Shown here piece by piece: positions 40,097-53,943 of a stretch of 64,000 nucleotides of DNA. Source of the stretch: Sipunculus nudus (Eukaryota > Annelida > Sipuncula > Golfingiida > Sipunculidae); assembly GCA_026874595.1 (NCBI GenBank), contig CM049320.1:18366988-18430987 (forward strand), given 5' to 3'. The position numbers and the translations under genes are program-made. Positions within the stretch are counted from its first letter, which is position 1; the number at the start of each line of letters is the position of its first letter. Under the pieces are notes generated by a model. It did not search any database and was not told where the DNA came from. It saw nothing but the letters and a program-made list of their open reading frames with translations.

Positions 40097-41309
40097 CATG
40101 TCTGATGCATACATCTGTGTATCAACTTTTACCTTTTCTCATATGATGTTTAATTACCAAAAAAAAAAAGGATGGTGTATCAAAGTCCATCATATATACT
40201 GATACCCTGCATATTTTGTACCATAAGTGTACATGTTTTGACTGTTGAGTGTTGAATACCTGGGTGAAAAGAAACATTTGAACTAGATCAACCAACTAAT
40301 TTGTTCTGTTTGTCCTGTAAGAATTATCAAATAGGATGATTGTTTATGTTAATGTGTAATATACTCATTAAAAAGTGAAGTAATAGCTATCTAGACTAAT
40401 CTATCTATCTGTATATCTATCTATCTATGATTGATTCAATATGCAAGTGGATGACTTTTTCCCCCAGATTTGCTCTTCATAATATCTCATAAGTGTGCTT
40501 CAGTATACCTCTTGTTACTCTCTAATTGCCATATATTTAAATACAATTACAAATTATTTTTTTTGTAAAAATTATTAGTGATATTTACAATCACAAGGTT
40601 GTTAAGAAAACTGGAGAAAAAAATAAAGATTAATTAATGTTTAGCAAATAATTGGTATGATAAGGATGCTGTAGACCACATGAAACACATCAAAGGTGCA
40701 AATAATAATCAAATATCTATTTCATAATTCTGTTTCCAAAATTAATGTTAATTATCACATGAATAATTATTATTTTACTGTAAAAAAGTTAATTATTACA
40801 TTAATACTATAATATTTTGTAAATATTAATAAACATATTACCTTTTAACTATATATAACCATTCAGTGTTAAAATATTGAAAATCCGACTGAAAACATCT
40901 TTCATATGTCAATTACAATGCTTAATATATTAGGAAATTAGATCAGATCACTATTTTAATCTCGCCTAGGCAGATTTTAAACTCGCCTAAGTAATATCAG
41001 GCAGATTTTAAACTCGCCTGGATGACACCAGACTGATTTTAAACTCGCCTAGGCGAGATTAAAATCCTGGCCTGCTCCATGATGGATTTTAATCTCGCCT
41101 AGGCGAGATTGCGATTGTGATCTCGTCTAGGCGAGTTTAAAATCCGTCTAGCCGAGATCACAATTGCAATCTCGCCTAGGCGAGATCACAATCGCAATCT
41201 CGCCTAGGCGAATTTAAAATCCGCCTGGATTTCAATCTCGTCTCTGACATATATATTAGCTAAGATAAGATAATGCATTATTCAGACTCACGGTCCATAT
41301 ACATATATG

Positions 41310-41790
41310 TACAGGTGCAATTTACTTTAGAAATGCGCCTCCGAACACTCCGCCCAGGATGATGCATACTTATATATTGTGATGACGTGGCATGAAGATT
41401 AAAGGGTTTTCCGCTTGGTTTTATTGAGTCGTCTGGCAACATGTCTCAGCTCCGCTTTGACGGCCCACAACAGGCACAGGTTTAAGTCTTGCAAAACTTA
41501 ACACTTGAGTTTCTCATAATCAGAACAGTGGGCATATAAACAATGTCAAATTTAACTAACTGTTCTTTACAGAGGCATCTGGGAAAAACATTTAACATTA
41601 AAAAAAATCATTTACATAGAACATATTTAAAAACAAAACAAAAAAGAGCGCTATGTCATGCAAATTCCGTATTGGTCGTGTATGCAAAAACACCATACAT
41701 CTGAAAAACAAATAAGGATAGTTATGAATTTATTTTATAACACTATGCTAAATATTAATCAAGCGTATAGATCAATACCTGTCAATCTGT
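41310..41790. repeat. Block Q, copy 4
   Basis: Starts near GCGCCTCCGAACACTCCGCC and carries the usual landmarks through to GCTAAATATTAATCAAGCG. Lies 3' of pseudogene D. Confidence 0.75.
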
Positions 41791-42087
41791 TTAAAGTTCA
41801 ACAATCATGTCCATTCTGAGGAATCCAGTTAATACATAACCGACCTGATAACAGTACGTGAACAAAAATCGGACAGTAAATTTTACCATGGTCTGTACTA
41901 CATTCACATGTACCTTCATTGGGCAAGGACATTGTTTTTACTCTTATTTAAAAAGTGATCCGTTTGTATTTCCATACAAAAGGCATACCGTTCTCTAGGT
42001 CTCTGATAACAATGTGACAGCAGTTCATAATTCCAAGGTCAATGATACTAATTCCTAATAATACTAATAAATAAACCAGTTAATGAA

Positions 42088-45000
42088 TTATATTTCCATG
42101 GCGCACAGCTTTATCGGGGACGCCACCTGGTGTTGGATACGCAGATTACCTGCGGTGGTCACATAGCCGTCTGATTTCGGGTAATAGGTACATGCGTACC
42201 TGCAGCGCATGACGTCACCCTTCTCCTGGAAGATGGTAGGACAGCGGCGGTTAAGTTTTTCTTGTACCTCGCTGCGGACAGTCCCAAAGACCAACACCGC
42301 ATCACAGGAGCTTCCCAACATCGTTACACTGACCACCGCGGTGATGATTGGGGCATCGCAGTCAAACTGGTAGCTCAGCCTTTCAGGGGGGCCGGATGGA
42401 ACGTCATAGCAGACCAGAGGGTTAGTTTTGGAGATGACACCACGGGACCAGGGCCAGTTATGGTCACAGCAGGTTCTGAAAACAGAGCGCAAGAAAAAAA
42501 AAAACTTCACAGATGAAGGTCACTAACATGTTAGATTTTGTATATTTAAGTACATTTAAGGAAGACTCACTAGAAGTCATTGGAAATTCACCGCTGAAGT
42601 TTACGCCGCTAGGGATGATTAAATCTGTTTTGTATTTAACTATACGGATTTTTATAAATCAATTGTCCGAACACACATTTTTTATGTAAATGGATTTATT
42701 GGAAGTCTCATATTTTAATGGAGCGCAGAATATTCTATTTTTAGAAATGTACAAAAAAAAAATATGATTGTATGTTGAGGTACATGTGGCATCTCGTTCT
42801 GTTTTTAGTGTTTTTACATTAAAAGGAAAAGACGATCGGGAGTTCATGCAATCCATTTTGCCACTACATCTACGTAGTTTAAGTAGTTATTCACGAGTAT
42901 TGTTTCCTTTAACTTTGTATCAGTCTGTTCTCTTCATCCTTACATAGATCTTTATCATAACCTTGTTTGGTCTTATTGTTGAGGAAGGGAAAATTATGAT
43001 CACTTGAAACATATATAATACTAGTACCGGGGATCCTGAAATTTCTGTTCCTTGTTTTTTCCGAAATTTGAATTGAGAAACTTAAATTTACCTCTTTTAA
43101 TCAGAAAAGAGAAATTCAACATTCAGAAAATATTCCCCCCTCCCCCCAAATTATCGAATGTGACCAGGAGGATAACTTCCTCAGTGGCGTTCACTCGTCA
43201 GTGAAGAATAGCACATGACCCGATCCACACGTCTAATTTCTAGAGAGCTAAAGTCGCTAAGGCGTTACGGTGGATTCATTCATTCGATCACCCGTAGATG
43301 TAGTGACGTAATACTGTCATCCTTGTTTTAATCTTTCTTGGAATATTTCCTTGTGCTTCTCCGTTGGTAAACTCAATCAAAGTTTGGTAGGAGTTTATTT
43401 TAACGAATAATACCTTCGGTAAGAAGCCTGTACGATTTTCACATAACTTGAGTTTAAGATAAGGCTTTGATGCAATTGCATCAAACAAGTGCGTAATACA
43501 AGATAACATGTAATTAATTTTCAATATTTCCCGTAAGTTACAGCTCTACCTAACTTATATTAAGCTTGCCGGCGCAATCATTCATTATGGATGCTTTGAC
43601 CAAAAACCCATTGAATTCATTGAATACAAACGCTACCCTTCTTTACAAGCTGCAGGTATATACAGAAAATGGCTAATTTCCTTTAAAAAGATTAAAGTTA
43701 TTGTCATTGGTTTTCATTTTATTTATTTAAACATTAAATTAAGAAAAATGTTCTGATGAGATGACATTTTTGGCATTACCTATTAATTGTTTTTATGGAA
43801 TCATGGTAGGCTTATGTGTGTCTAATATGTAATATTTTACATATTGAAAAAAATGGTGAACTTCCTAAATGGGTAACCTCAAATATCCGAATAAATGAAA
43901 TTTTCCAAATCTGATTCGGATATTCAAGGTTTAACTGTACATTATATAATTATTGGTTTAATTGTGATATATTTAAGAAGTGATTAATGTTTTGCTTCCA
44001 CTGTTGATGATGTCCATTTTACTCTTGGTCCGTTTTCAACGTGACATATCGAAATTCAGTGCTAGAAACTTCTTTCGACTGCTTAGCGCAAACCTTGCAT
44101 CTAAGAGGGGTTCTGATGAATCTTTATGAAATGTTACGTAGGCATAAGTTCAAATTTACTGCACGCACAAGTTTTCGCATAAAAATCTAAACGCACTCGG
44201 TGGCGTTAGAATCATTACGTAAAAGTATTTAAAAATAATGAATGGTTAAGAAGTTCCGCCGCCCTCAGCCGAAAAAAGGTGGAGTTTTAAATAATTGAGT
44301 TTATGTTAATAATTTTAGTTATAAGCGGTACAATTCCGATCATATATAACTTCAAACAGTCACGTTGACACGTCAGGCTTGCCACAGAGCTCTCATATGC
44401 GGGTATGCCGGGGTCGAAAAAAGTTGGCATGACCTTATTTCTGCTCATGTTTGTCCAGTTTTTCTCGAAAGCAGATCCTTCTACTACTTCTTCTACTAAA
44501 CGCCAGGGCTACGTACAAGAACTCTTCAATGCAGATCTTTATTATATAATTATTTCAATATATATTATTATATTTAAATGTAAATGGTACAGAAAATAAG
44601 AATTCAGGATTCGCAGGGATAGGAAATACTTTAGGATCGACTGATAAAGGGTTGTAGTGACTATTATTAAATTATTAACCCATCTTTTGTTTTGTCAAAA
44701 ATAATGTAAAAATTCAGATATGTATATCAGATATCATAAATGAGGAAGATTACCAATCTTCGCCATATGTATATCAGATATCATAAATATAAAAAGATTA
44801 CCAATCTTTGCCTCGATATGAACAAGGACACCGAGAGCTCTCCATTCATTTGGGTTGGACCCTTGCACAGCATGACCCAAAGGTATTTTTTTTTATCGTA
44901 AATGGCCTTTCCAAGAACAGGTTTCGTTTGTAGATTACAACAGTTATCCTTCGCCACTGGTATAACGCCACCACCTTTCTGGTTCGAATATTGAACACCA

Positions 45001-45992
45001 TCAACTCGGACGCCTGGTACCTGTCCTGTGCAGGAAGGGTGAATATCTACCGAAACGAAATAGGTAGAGCCGTCTAAACATATGATGATATGAGTACCTG
45101 TATATATAAAATCCTTAAATGACACGGTAATGCCTTAAAATATATAAAATTCATGATAAGATTTACATGATCATTACACCAGGTTAAGATTTAATAAAAA
45201 AGTAGTGGAAGCAAAGGTAAACATATTATGATTTAAACACATCAGACAAGAATCATGGTAGGAAAGGGAACTCAAATACCAATGCGGATACCTATGTGAA
45301 TACTCAATGGTTTGCAAATAGAATGTGCCATGGCATGGAAAGATGTTCTTATTTTTTTAAAAAGGGTTAGTCTTCACTAATGTATTGAGCTAATACATAT
45401 ATATTTGCAGTCTAATAATGAGTGAGACATTGTGTTTTACAAACCTGCTTTCCAGGTACTATTACGACGATTTTCGCTTTGTTGTGAAGACGGTAGGTTT
45501 TCTTACTTATGACGTCCAATAGGCTTAGGTACACTACTCCTGACAGTTTTGCGTAGAACTCCCATGCAAGTACATGACCTGTCACATTGATAGTATTCGC
45601 AGGGTAAATGTTTAGGTATGAACCCTGAGCGTATGGAAAGTCAGTAGCTGGTACAGAGATATTTCTGATGGTATACATATTTCTGAATTTTTCACTATAC
45701 CAGGACTGTACTATTCCAGGGAATCATCACAGAGCAGAGAAAGTCTAACCAAGAGACATAATTTCACTTTTACACATAAATGAATATAACCCATAAATGT
45801 CAATTAAGGCAACCACTGACAGAGCACCTTCCATTACCATGGTTCAAAATGGAAACGCCCATGAATTTCGTCGAAACAATCCTAAAAAAACACAACGAAG
45901 AACAATAAAAAGAACGCCTTACCATATACTTCTGCAAAAACGGGAGCAGTTGTAATCAATAGAAGAAGAGCCATTGCCGGAACAGAAGCCAT
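42088..45992 (-). pseudogene. Copy D of the secreted glycoprotein gene, broken
   Basis: The exon equivalents are 45923-45992, 45445 to about 45651, 44802-45046 and 42088-42475. Exon 1 is intact, with ATG, a signal peptide (MASVPAMALLLLITTAPVFA) and donor. A deletion removes the exon 2 acceptor and its first few codons: after gtcagtagctgg the sequence jumps to intron sequence seen at 18620. Exon 3 has a 7-base loss after TACCAGGCG and a changed A-run (GATAAAAAAAAATACC), so the frame is shifted. Exon 4 lacks one base (TCTCCAAAAC against TCTCACAAAAC in A) but is otherwise open to the usual IKLCAMEI end. A short tandem duplication (gattaccaatcttcgccatatg) abuts the exon 3 donor. Confidence 0.85.
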
Positions 45993-45999
45993 GTTGTTC

Positions 46000-48566
46000 C
46001 TCAGTCACTTCTAAGAATGTGTTAACTAAAGTAGCCAATCAGCTTCTTAACTTAAATTACGTATTTTGTACCAGTCGAGGATTACAACGAAGTGATGGAT
46101 AATGTTGTCCGGTATATCGTTAACAGCTCATTTGGACCTTTCGGACCTTTTGGATCATTCAGTATGGTATCTAATCAAAGTACTCAACAATTCAGCTGAT
46201 CAATTAGCATTTCAACGACATATTCCTCAATACTAGTGTATACATTTCAAGTTCAATACCCCATTGTCATGATAATCTCATTGATCGGGATGGACATTTC
46301 CCTAAAGACCGTATGTCTTGTAAGAGCCTTGATCAAATGCTACATAGACATGTAATACAGTGATGCATTTCTTAATGGTACAGGTGGTATTTTTATGAAC
46401 AAATGTTATCACATTTTAATTTATTTCCACCCTCTAATGTGACTCAACTCGCAGTGCACTTTGAGATCCCGCCCCCGCTTAACCTAACAGTGAAACGTTT
46501 GAGTTAGTATTCATAACACATGGATGAGAGTCTCCTGTCTTTGCACATCTTAATAACTGAATTTAAAATATAAAGTATTGTAATGTTTGGAAATAAAGAA
46601 CTGCACACATACACCCGTAAAACGTTCAATAAAATAATTATAGTTTTTGGACCTTTTTTGGTACTTTTAGTCAGCTTTAGTGTCCTTCAAGCATATTTTG
46701 TGATATTAATTTTGGTATTTCATTAACAATGCACTTCCTCAGTAATGTGGACTTCCCGGTCATTCTCCTGAAGGTCGCGTGTCGAGGAATAGTCCTGATG
46801 TACCGGTATTTGATATAATCAGTTGTTAAGGGTACAGTTGATATTTCAAGGTACAAATAAGATTCCATTTATGTTTGGCATTTCCACCCTTCAGTATCTT
46901 ACGTTACCCCTTCATGGTGTCAATCAAATAGGTGTTTTAAATTGCGACTCTATATCGATTTCATCCTATACATGTATCCGCATATATCCCCTTTGTATCT
47001 TATTTGTCAGTATGATACTCTCAGAGTAAACTCCCTTGTTTATCTTCCCAAATCGCGCTCTGAAACCAGAAAAACGCCACCCCTTTATGCAGCGACTAAA
47101 CATTTTTAAATAGAAATCTTAATTAAAATTGTTTTCACGAATATCTCAGACGAGTTCGAAAGCCGGTTAACTTGACCTTAATCTTCAAGGTCAATTGAGC
47201 CGATATACAAATTATCTGTGAATGCTGTGGAAATGTTCCCATAGGAAGGGGAATCATATATCTGTTTTGCAGTTAAAAAACTACCTTATTTTAGTTCTAA
47301 TTCTGTTCCGTTTCTCTCTATTATCTACGCGTGTATCTAAATTAGGACAGTACATGATCAAACTATCCCATTCACGTATTGATACTCATTTTACCTAGAC
47401 GCGTTATCATATACCATTCGTTTTTGCCGCTTCGATACATTTCATCTCCATTTCTTCTGCTTCCTGATTGAATAAGTCCGATTTACTCTTTGAACTCGTT
47501 ATTATATTTAAGTTTTCTGCCATAATATGTAGTAATATTGCTTGTTTTTTTTAAGAGCTCCCATTAAGGCGCTGCCATCAGTCAGCCATGTAAACCTGAA
47601 GTGTATCTAAATTAGGTACATCATCCAATTACACCATTCACGTATTTATACGCATTTCACCTAGACGCATAAACACTTACCAAACAGCCATACCTTTTTT
47701 GCCGCTTCGAAAAATTTCATCTAAATTTCTAAATCATAGGTCTCTCATATATGTAGACCTTTTCTGCATGTATATGGACCAAACAACTTCTGTATCTCAG
47801 GTGACTGCGGTTGTGTCATTACGCTGTCTCTCAATATATGTATAATATCTTTTTCTTTGTATACCGCATTGTGTAATTTTGTTTTCTCTCTTTAGTATGC
47901 AAGTGTATTTAAAATGCCAAATGAAAACAGATGTTTATTCGGTTTTCAGGTTACCCTAGAATAGGTTGCAATATATAAATTAATGTTACGTAGAACACAA
48001 AGTTTACAAGATTCTTTTTGAACACGATTTTTCCTGAGAAAGGTGGTCCCAGAATGCAGAGTTCGGCAGATACTCTAGTGGTGTCAGGTTGAATTTTTAG
48101 GGTTTAATATAAAATGATAGAATGTTGGCTAAGATATATAAGAAGAAAATATTTGCAAATCAAAAGCAGTGGAATAATTTTCTGAACAGAAGCCTTGTTC
48201 GTTTCGAAAAATCCTGCGATTTTAATTATAACATTGTTTTTGGTAACACATTTCCTTCCAGTAATTATAAAGAAGAATGTTAACAAATCCTAATGAGAAA
48301 TTCCATTCAAACTATTTAATCGAAGCTAAATTGACTCTCTGTCCTCATTGGTCAGGATGGACATTTACATGATGACCGTTTGTCCCGAGAATGACCATTA
48401 CAAAATATCGGGTTGGCATTTAATATATTATCTTATTAACCATACAGCTGATATTTCAATGTACGACACTTATCCCATTGATAATTATTATTTCCACCAT
48501 TCTGTGTTAGGCCACGGCATACAACCCATATCTGTGTTTTTTTTATCCCCTGAATGTATTAATTGT
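46000..48566. repeat. Blocks R and S, copy 4
   Basis: Colinear with 19020-23590 minus the two inserted elements there, so it provides their empty sites. Within it 47380 and 47650 resemble each other (both tatt[g/t]atac..catttcacctagacgc-like), suggesting a further small local duplication. The open frames here are short and unconserved. Confidence 0.65.
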
Positions 48567-48954
48567 GAATATTTAAAATAAAATATTTTAAATTTGATAA
48601 TTTAGCCAGGAACACATACGTTGGTGCTATAACAAGGTTTGTTGCACATCGTACGGAGGTACGTTGGTGAGCATCACTCATACATGGTTGAGGATGTCCG
48701 GGTGTAATTAAGGTTTTAGCGTCACAATATTTCGTGGTTTAAACACTGAAAGGTCCCTAACAACAGAGCATAGTTGTTTGTTAATCCCCACCTGACATCC
48801 CCGCGGAAAAGATACCGCGGGTGGGAAAAAGTTTAGAAATTACGTCAGTCGCCCGTTTGCCTGTTTACACTAAACATCGAAGAAGGTCAGGTACCGTATT
48901 TTGTTCAGCTTTTGCAACTGGAACTTGTTATATCGTTATGAATTACGCAACTTA
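48567..48954. other. Non-coding left flank of the DIRS-like insertion
   Basis: Does not match the other units and so is probably part of the retroelement insert. It includes a hairpin CCCGCGG-aaaagata-CCGCGGG at 48800-48821. A poly-G run lies just inside the coding relic at 48977-48989. Confidence 0.45.
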
Positions 48955-50912
48955 AAAGCAGAGGCTGTTTATTGGGGGGGGGGGGGGGGAGGCTGTTTAT
49001 TGTTCAAAAGGGATCTGAAAAGAGCCTACCGGCAATTACAGGTAGATCCGGGAGTATTCACCTGTTGGGATATAGATGGGACTCGAAATTATATGTGACT
49101 AGCATTCTACCTATGGGGCTGCGCTTAGCGGCTGTAGCATGTCAAAAGACAACAAATGCAGTCTCGCATGTTTTTAACCGGATGGGTTTCAGTGTGATAA
49201 ATTATTTAGATGATTTTGGTGGGGCAGAGATTCCGGAAAGAGCACATGTGGGTTTTCAAACGCTAGGCAGACTTCTTAGGAGAAGCTATATATAGAAGAA
49301 GCAGGGGATAAAGCAGTAGCTCCTTCAACTAGAATGGTAATTCTGGGAATTATGTTGGATACAGAAAAAATGTAGCAAGCACTGGAATAAGTAGTAGATT
49401 GTAAAAGGAAAGGTAAGGCAACTAGGAGGGAGAAAGAAACGTTGGTGGGGAAACTGCAATTTATTGCTAAATGCGTCAGACCGGGCCGGTTGTTTATAAG
49501 CAGAATGCTTGAGAAAATGAGGTAAGTGCAGGAAAGGGACCGTCCCATTGAACTAGGTATAGAATTTTTCAAGGATTTGTGCTGGTGGGAGAATTTCCTA
49601 CCTTTGTATAACGGCATTTCAATGATGCCAAATGACTGGATAGAACCAGATCAAATTATTGCAACGGATGCTTCCTTGCAAGGGTAAGATGGCCTAGCTT
49701 TTGGCAAGCTGGAATACTGGCATTTTAAATTGACAGAGGATCTGCTGAAAATGGCAGGTCATATAAATGGTTTAGAAATGCAATGCTCGCCTTTAAGTTA
49801 TGGGGCAGCAGTTCAAAAGGGGAAAAGAATTGTAATAAACTCTGACAATCTAGCTTCAGTACAGGTTGTGAACTCTTGTAGGACATCTGATCATTTTATG
49901 GTAGCATGCGTGAGAGAAATTACGTTCATAGCAGCGTTGTAGGAATTTGAGTTGAAGGCGGGTTATATAAAGGGTTCTAGAAATAGGATTCCGGACTTGC
50001 TTTCGAGATGGAATATTGGGGGCAGCTTCAGAAGGGAATTTAAACGAATACCGTTCACACAGAAGCTTAAGAGAAGGATGATTGGTAAAGAGTTGCTTAG
50101 GTTTTCAAATTTTTGGTAGTCATTAAAGGTGATGTTTTAGTAAGATTCTGCGTTTGTTGCAGTTCAGTCCAAACGGCTGAAGAAAGAAACACACAATAGT
50201 CATTCTATAGGACTGGCATGGGGAACAACAAAAAATGTCCTAGCTCAGTGGAGAGCTTCCTTTTCTTTCTGTAAATATTTTAATTTTTCAGCCTTTCCAG
50301 TGGTAGAACAGATTTAAAGGCTTTATGTACCGTTTTTGAGCAGATCATTTAAATCGGTAAAAGCGATAAAAAAATATGTTAGTGGGGTGGTTATGCTGCA
50401 GAAAGCAAACGGTTATGATATTAATCTGTGTCAGTGGTTTGGGTTTAAGTTACTATTGAAAGGTATTGAACGACAAAAACAGCATACCCCAAACAGGCTA
50501 GTCCGATGACTCCTGATATTTTATTACGAATCTATGGCAGGCTGGATCTTTCCGTGAATAGAAACTTGGCTTTATGGTGTAGTTTCTTGGTAAGTTTTTT
50601 CTTATGTTGAGAAAATGAAATTTGATACCGGAATAGTCGTTGCTATGAAGAGATTCAAAAGTGATGAAGCGCGGAGATTTTATCTTTTAGGGGGACAGGT
50701 ACCGGGTCATATTGAAAAATGGTCAAAAACCAACCAGTTCGGGCAAAGGCAACTGGAATTGCCATTGGTGGCAATTCCAGATAGCCCGTTATGTCCGGTT
50801 TTACATATTAATAAGTTGTTCAAAAGGGTCAGGAATGGACCGGGTACTCACACATTTGCATTCACTGAAGGGCCAAACGCCAAATTCTGGAACTTTGCAA
50901 ATGGATATAGTT
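48955..50912 (+). pseudogene. DIRS-like tyrosine-recombinase retrotransposon pol, decayed
   Basis: Reverse transcriptase: DLKRAYRQLQVDPG (about 49010-49052), then, in another frame after a break near 49095, LPMGLRLAAVACQ and the catalytic-type motif INYLDDFGG (about 49195-49225), then APSTRMVILGIMLDT. RNase H: IIATDASLQG (about 49655) and INSDNLASVQVVNS (about 49835). A recombinase-like C-terminal part follows at 50615-50910, with KTNQFGQRQLELPLVAIPDS and PLCPVLHINKLF. An RT with YLDD, then RNase H, then a tyrosine recombinase with no DDE integrase is the DIRS/Ngaro order. Many stops and frameshifts; the 3' end joins block P at 50913, so it is truncated. The exact subfamily is uncertain. Confidence 0.8.
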
Positions 50913-50914
50913 CG

Positions 50915-52236
50915 GTGACCATGCACAGTAGCACCACTTTCTGCTTCCATCAGGATCTCTGTCCATTTGCAGGATAATGGCGCAAAGTACATATATGGGT
51001 GGTGCAGGCCAGGGGTAGCTGTGACCAGGAACAAAAATTTAGTACATTTTTTAATAACATATGATACGGAAGCAGATTGCTAACACCTGGTATAAGAGAA
51101 AAAAAATATTTATCTTGTACGTCATATTATCTCGTACGGACGACATACTATTTAATCATCATTGGTCTATGATCTCAACCTAAGTGTAAACGTCCCCTTC
51201 TGATTTCAAACGATTAGGATACCGGGAAAGACAAAAAAAAATTGAAACCATCACTCATTGACGTGCGATATACGGAAAAATATACGGAAGAATACGAAAG
51301 TATAATACAATCCTTTTCCTCATATATCAGGCCAAAGTGATGTTAAATCTGTACCTTAGCGCGACCTGATATGCGAAGAAATATAAACTCTTATATGCAC
51401 ATGTGGTGGTAGGTGTGACCTGTGAGGACAATATCTTTCGCCATACCCGAAACGGCATGAAAATCAGCTTATGGAATAAAGCACTTCGTTTCATTAAGTA
51501 TTGATCATGTTCCTCTCCTTAAAGGCACCTCACTATCAAGTTCAGAATTCGGTGACAATATGTTTACTCGTATTATATTACGTTATTAGCTGATTTAGAT
51601 GAATACAAAAGTTTTCAAGTAAAAGCATCCCGGAACACACTTTTAAAATCTCCTATTAACCTGTTTTATGTTTTTATGGTACTGTGTGCGAGTAAAATCA
51701 GTCAACATGTGTCTGGTAATTATAACAAGGTAAACATTGTTCAAAGGAGAAGAAACATGAAAGAAGAAACACTCACAGGAGCTTGATTAGTTTGATTCGT
51801 GAATATATGACAGTTATATCTATGTGTAAATATATAATTTCATGGAATACATCAATGCATTAGTGTCATTAGCCGCATGTTTCGTGCAATTGATTAGTTA
51901 ATTAGCGATTGTGGACAATGTAATACTGTTTGGGATGCCATGTCGTTTGATCCAATCATGTAAACAATGGCAACAGATGTATCCATTGCTGACACGAGAA
52001 CAGAACCCCACCATTAAATGAACGAAGCGAATATCTTTAAACTTGCAAGCATCACACAACGAAAACCAATCATCCGTAAATAATCACACACATGAACCCA
52101 GCCTTACGTGGAGAGACATAAAACCAACACAACTCAGTCACCTGAGGAATACCACGTAGAGTGCACGAAACCTGCGGGTAGTGACGATATTGCGTTGATG
52201 TATTCTATGAATTTATAGCAGCTTTCAAACACTTTG

Positions 52237-52314
<78 letters not shown>

Positions 52315-52790
52315 GGAAAATCACAGAGATCACTGGAATCATTAACTGAACGGGAACTATTAATTTTTTTTTTACAGTCAAATGATTGTAATAACAGTCT
52401 TTTCATCAGTTTCTTTTTAATAATTATAGGGAAGTATGTTTTATATAAAGCAGAGTAGACAATATAATGAGAAAACCCAAGGAAGATTCATCCCGCCGGA
52501 CATTTATAATAGATTTATTCGATCTTGAAAATCAAATGATTCTTACATATGTCTGGGCGAAAAATCGATATTAATCCCGTTGCATAAAAAGATTATGCAG
52601 GTCAAATAAACGTTAAATTCTTTAACCAGTGGTAAATCAAAAGAGAGAAATTTAGATAGTACCGAATATATTCACGATAGTGTAAAAGTTTGTATTTTAA
52701 TGAGACTGTTGGAATCATGGAATAGGGCATTTTAGGCTGTTTAAGTTTCATGGAATTGACGGTAATTCAAGAGTACAAGAATGGAAATTT
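50915..52790. repeat. Block P, copy 5, interrupted
   Basis: 50915-51800 matches 1765-3100 (GGATCTCTGTCCATTTGCAG landmark at 50955) and 52480-52790 matches 740-1040, so segments are out of the order seen in the other copies. A (TA)n run lies at 52243-52310. No gene. Confidence 0.65.
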
Positions 52791-52794
52791 TATA

Positions 52795-53490
52795 GTGTTT
52801 GTTTTATACCTGACCAAAATGGAATTTTCACAACATAGCGCTCTTTGTGGTCATATTTTTATATATGTCACCACATAAATAATTTCTCGAATGTTAAATA
52901 TTTTACCAGATGCCTCTGTGAAGAACAGTTACGTTAAATTTGTCATTGTTTATATGCCCACTATGTTTTGAGTATGAGAAACTCAAGTGTTAGTTTTGCA
53001 AGACTAAAAACTGTGCCTGTTGTGGGCCGTCAGAGTGGAGCTGTGACATGTGACGAGACGGCTCAATAAAACAAGCGGAAAAACCTTTAAGAATTCACGC
53101 CACGTCATCGCATATACACACCACCCTGGGTGGAGTGTTCGGAGGCTCTTTGCGATAGGAACCCCCCCCCCCCGGTGTGTTAAAATCTTTATTAGCTCTG
53201 TCCGCTGGTTTTCTGCACTCTATATGGCACTCTTCATATGACTGAGTGTGTTGTTTTTGCCTGTCAAAGTAGCGTTGGGTGCGTGTATCAATTTATCTAT
53301 TGTTAATTGGTGTTCATTCTGTGATGTGTACACGTGTTCAGGTATTCGCTTTGTTTATTAAGCGGTGGGGTTCTTTAAAACGTAATGACTTGCAGCTTCT
53401 ATTGTTTGCATAGGATACATCTGTTTGCCATTGTTGATATGGTTGGATTAAACAACATGGCACCCCACACATTATTACATGGTAATATCA
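52795..53490 (-). repeat. Block Q and its spacer, inverted copy
   Basis: Reads as the reverse complement of 3720-4070 and then of the 14570-14880 spacer. The join with direct-orientation block P sequence is at about 52790-52796 (gaatggaaattttatagtgt). Includes a poly-C run at 53162-53173, the complement of the G-run at 14887. Confidence 0.8.
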
Positions 53491-53895
53491 ATAAATAAAT
53501 ATATATATTTATATATATATATATGCACATACATATATGTGTTGGTATGTGGTTATAGATATATAGATATGTGGGTATTTGTGTGTGTATATATATGTAT
53601 GTGTGAATACAAGTACACTAGCAGGTGTGTATACCAAAGGTTTTTCTGACACAATAATAACATTATTTATTTCTAAGCATCCGAGGAACCCGAGCTGGTG
53701 GAACAAAAAAAAGGGGGAGGGGGAGAGAGAGGAGGTCAACAATCACAATCAGCAGATTTTAAATGTAGTTGTTCGACCTTGGCTTTCATCAGTTTGGTTG
53801 CAATTATGTAAAAATAGATTGTTTTCCCGGAAATTGATTTTAATGAATTACTAAAATATGTTAAAAGATAGGATTTTAGTTAAATTCTAGTTAAT

Positions 53896-53943
<48 letters not shown>

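Larger units (their letters stand above)
37001..41253. mobile_element. 4.25 kb foldback element with ~0.5 kb terminal inverted repeats
   Basis: Both ends begin TATATGTCAGAGACGAG (right end read in reverse). The arms, 37001 to about 37480 and about 40738 to 41253, are near-mirror images. Their outer 320 bases are packed with palindromic TCTCGCCTAGGCGAGA-type units alternating with TTTTAAA-rich spacers. The inner arm is AT-rich, and the left arm carries a local duplication (37393-37478, then 37514-37600). The flanks (gtatatatatgta | tattagctaagataag) correspond to the uninterrupted site near 3160 in unit A, so it inserted into AT-rich DNA. No transposase is recognisable: a non-autonomous foldback-type DNA transposon. 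Confidence 0.8.

Noticed and set aside
37001-41253. CRISPR-like array, because of the regularly spaced CGCCTAGGCG units
   Set aside because: The units are palindromic, unevenly spaced, and mirrored at both ends of one element in a eukaryotic genome with no cas genes.
44781-45125. Longer reading frame through D exon 3 using upstream sequence
   Set aside because: It uses a different frame from the family up to the 7-base loss, and the possible upstream acceptor gives a stop in the phase required by exon 2.
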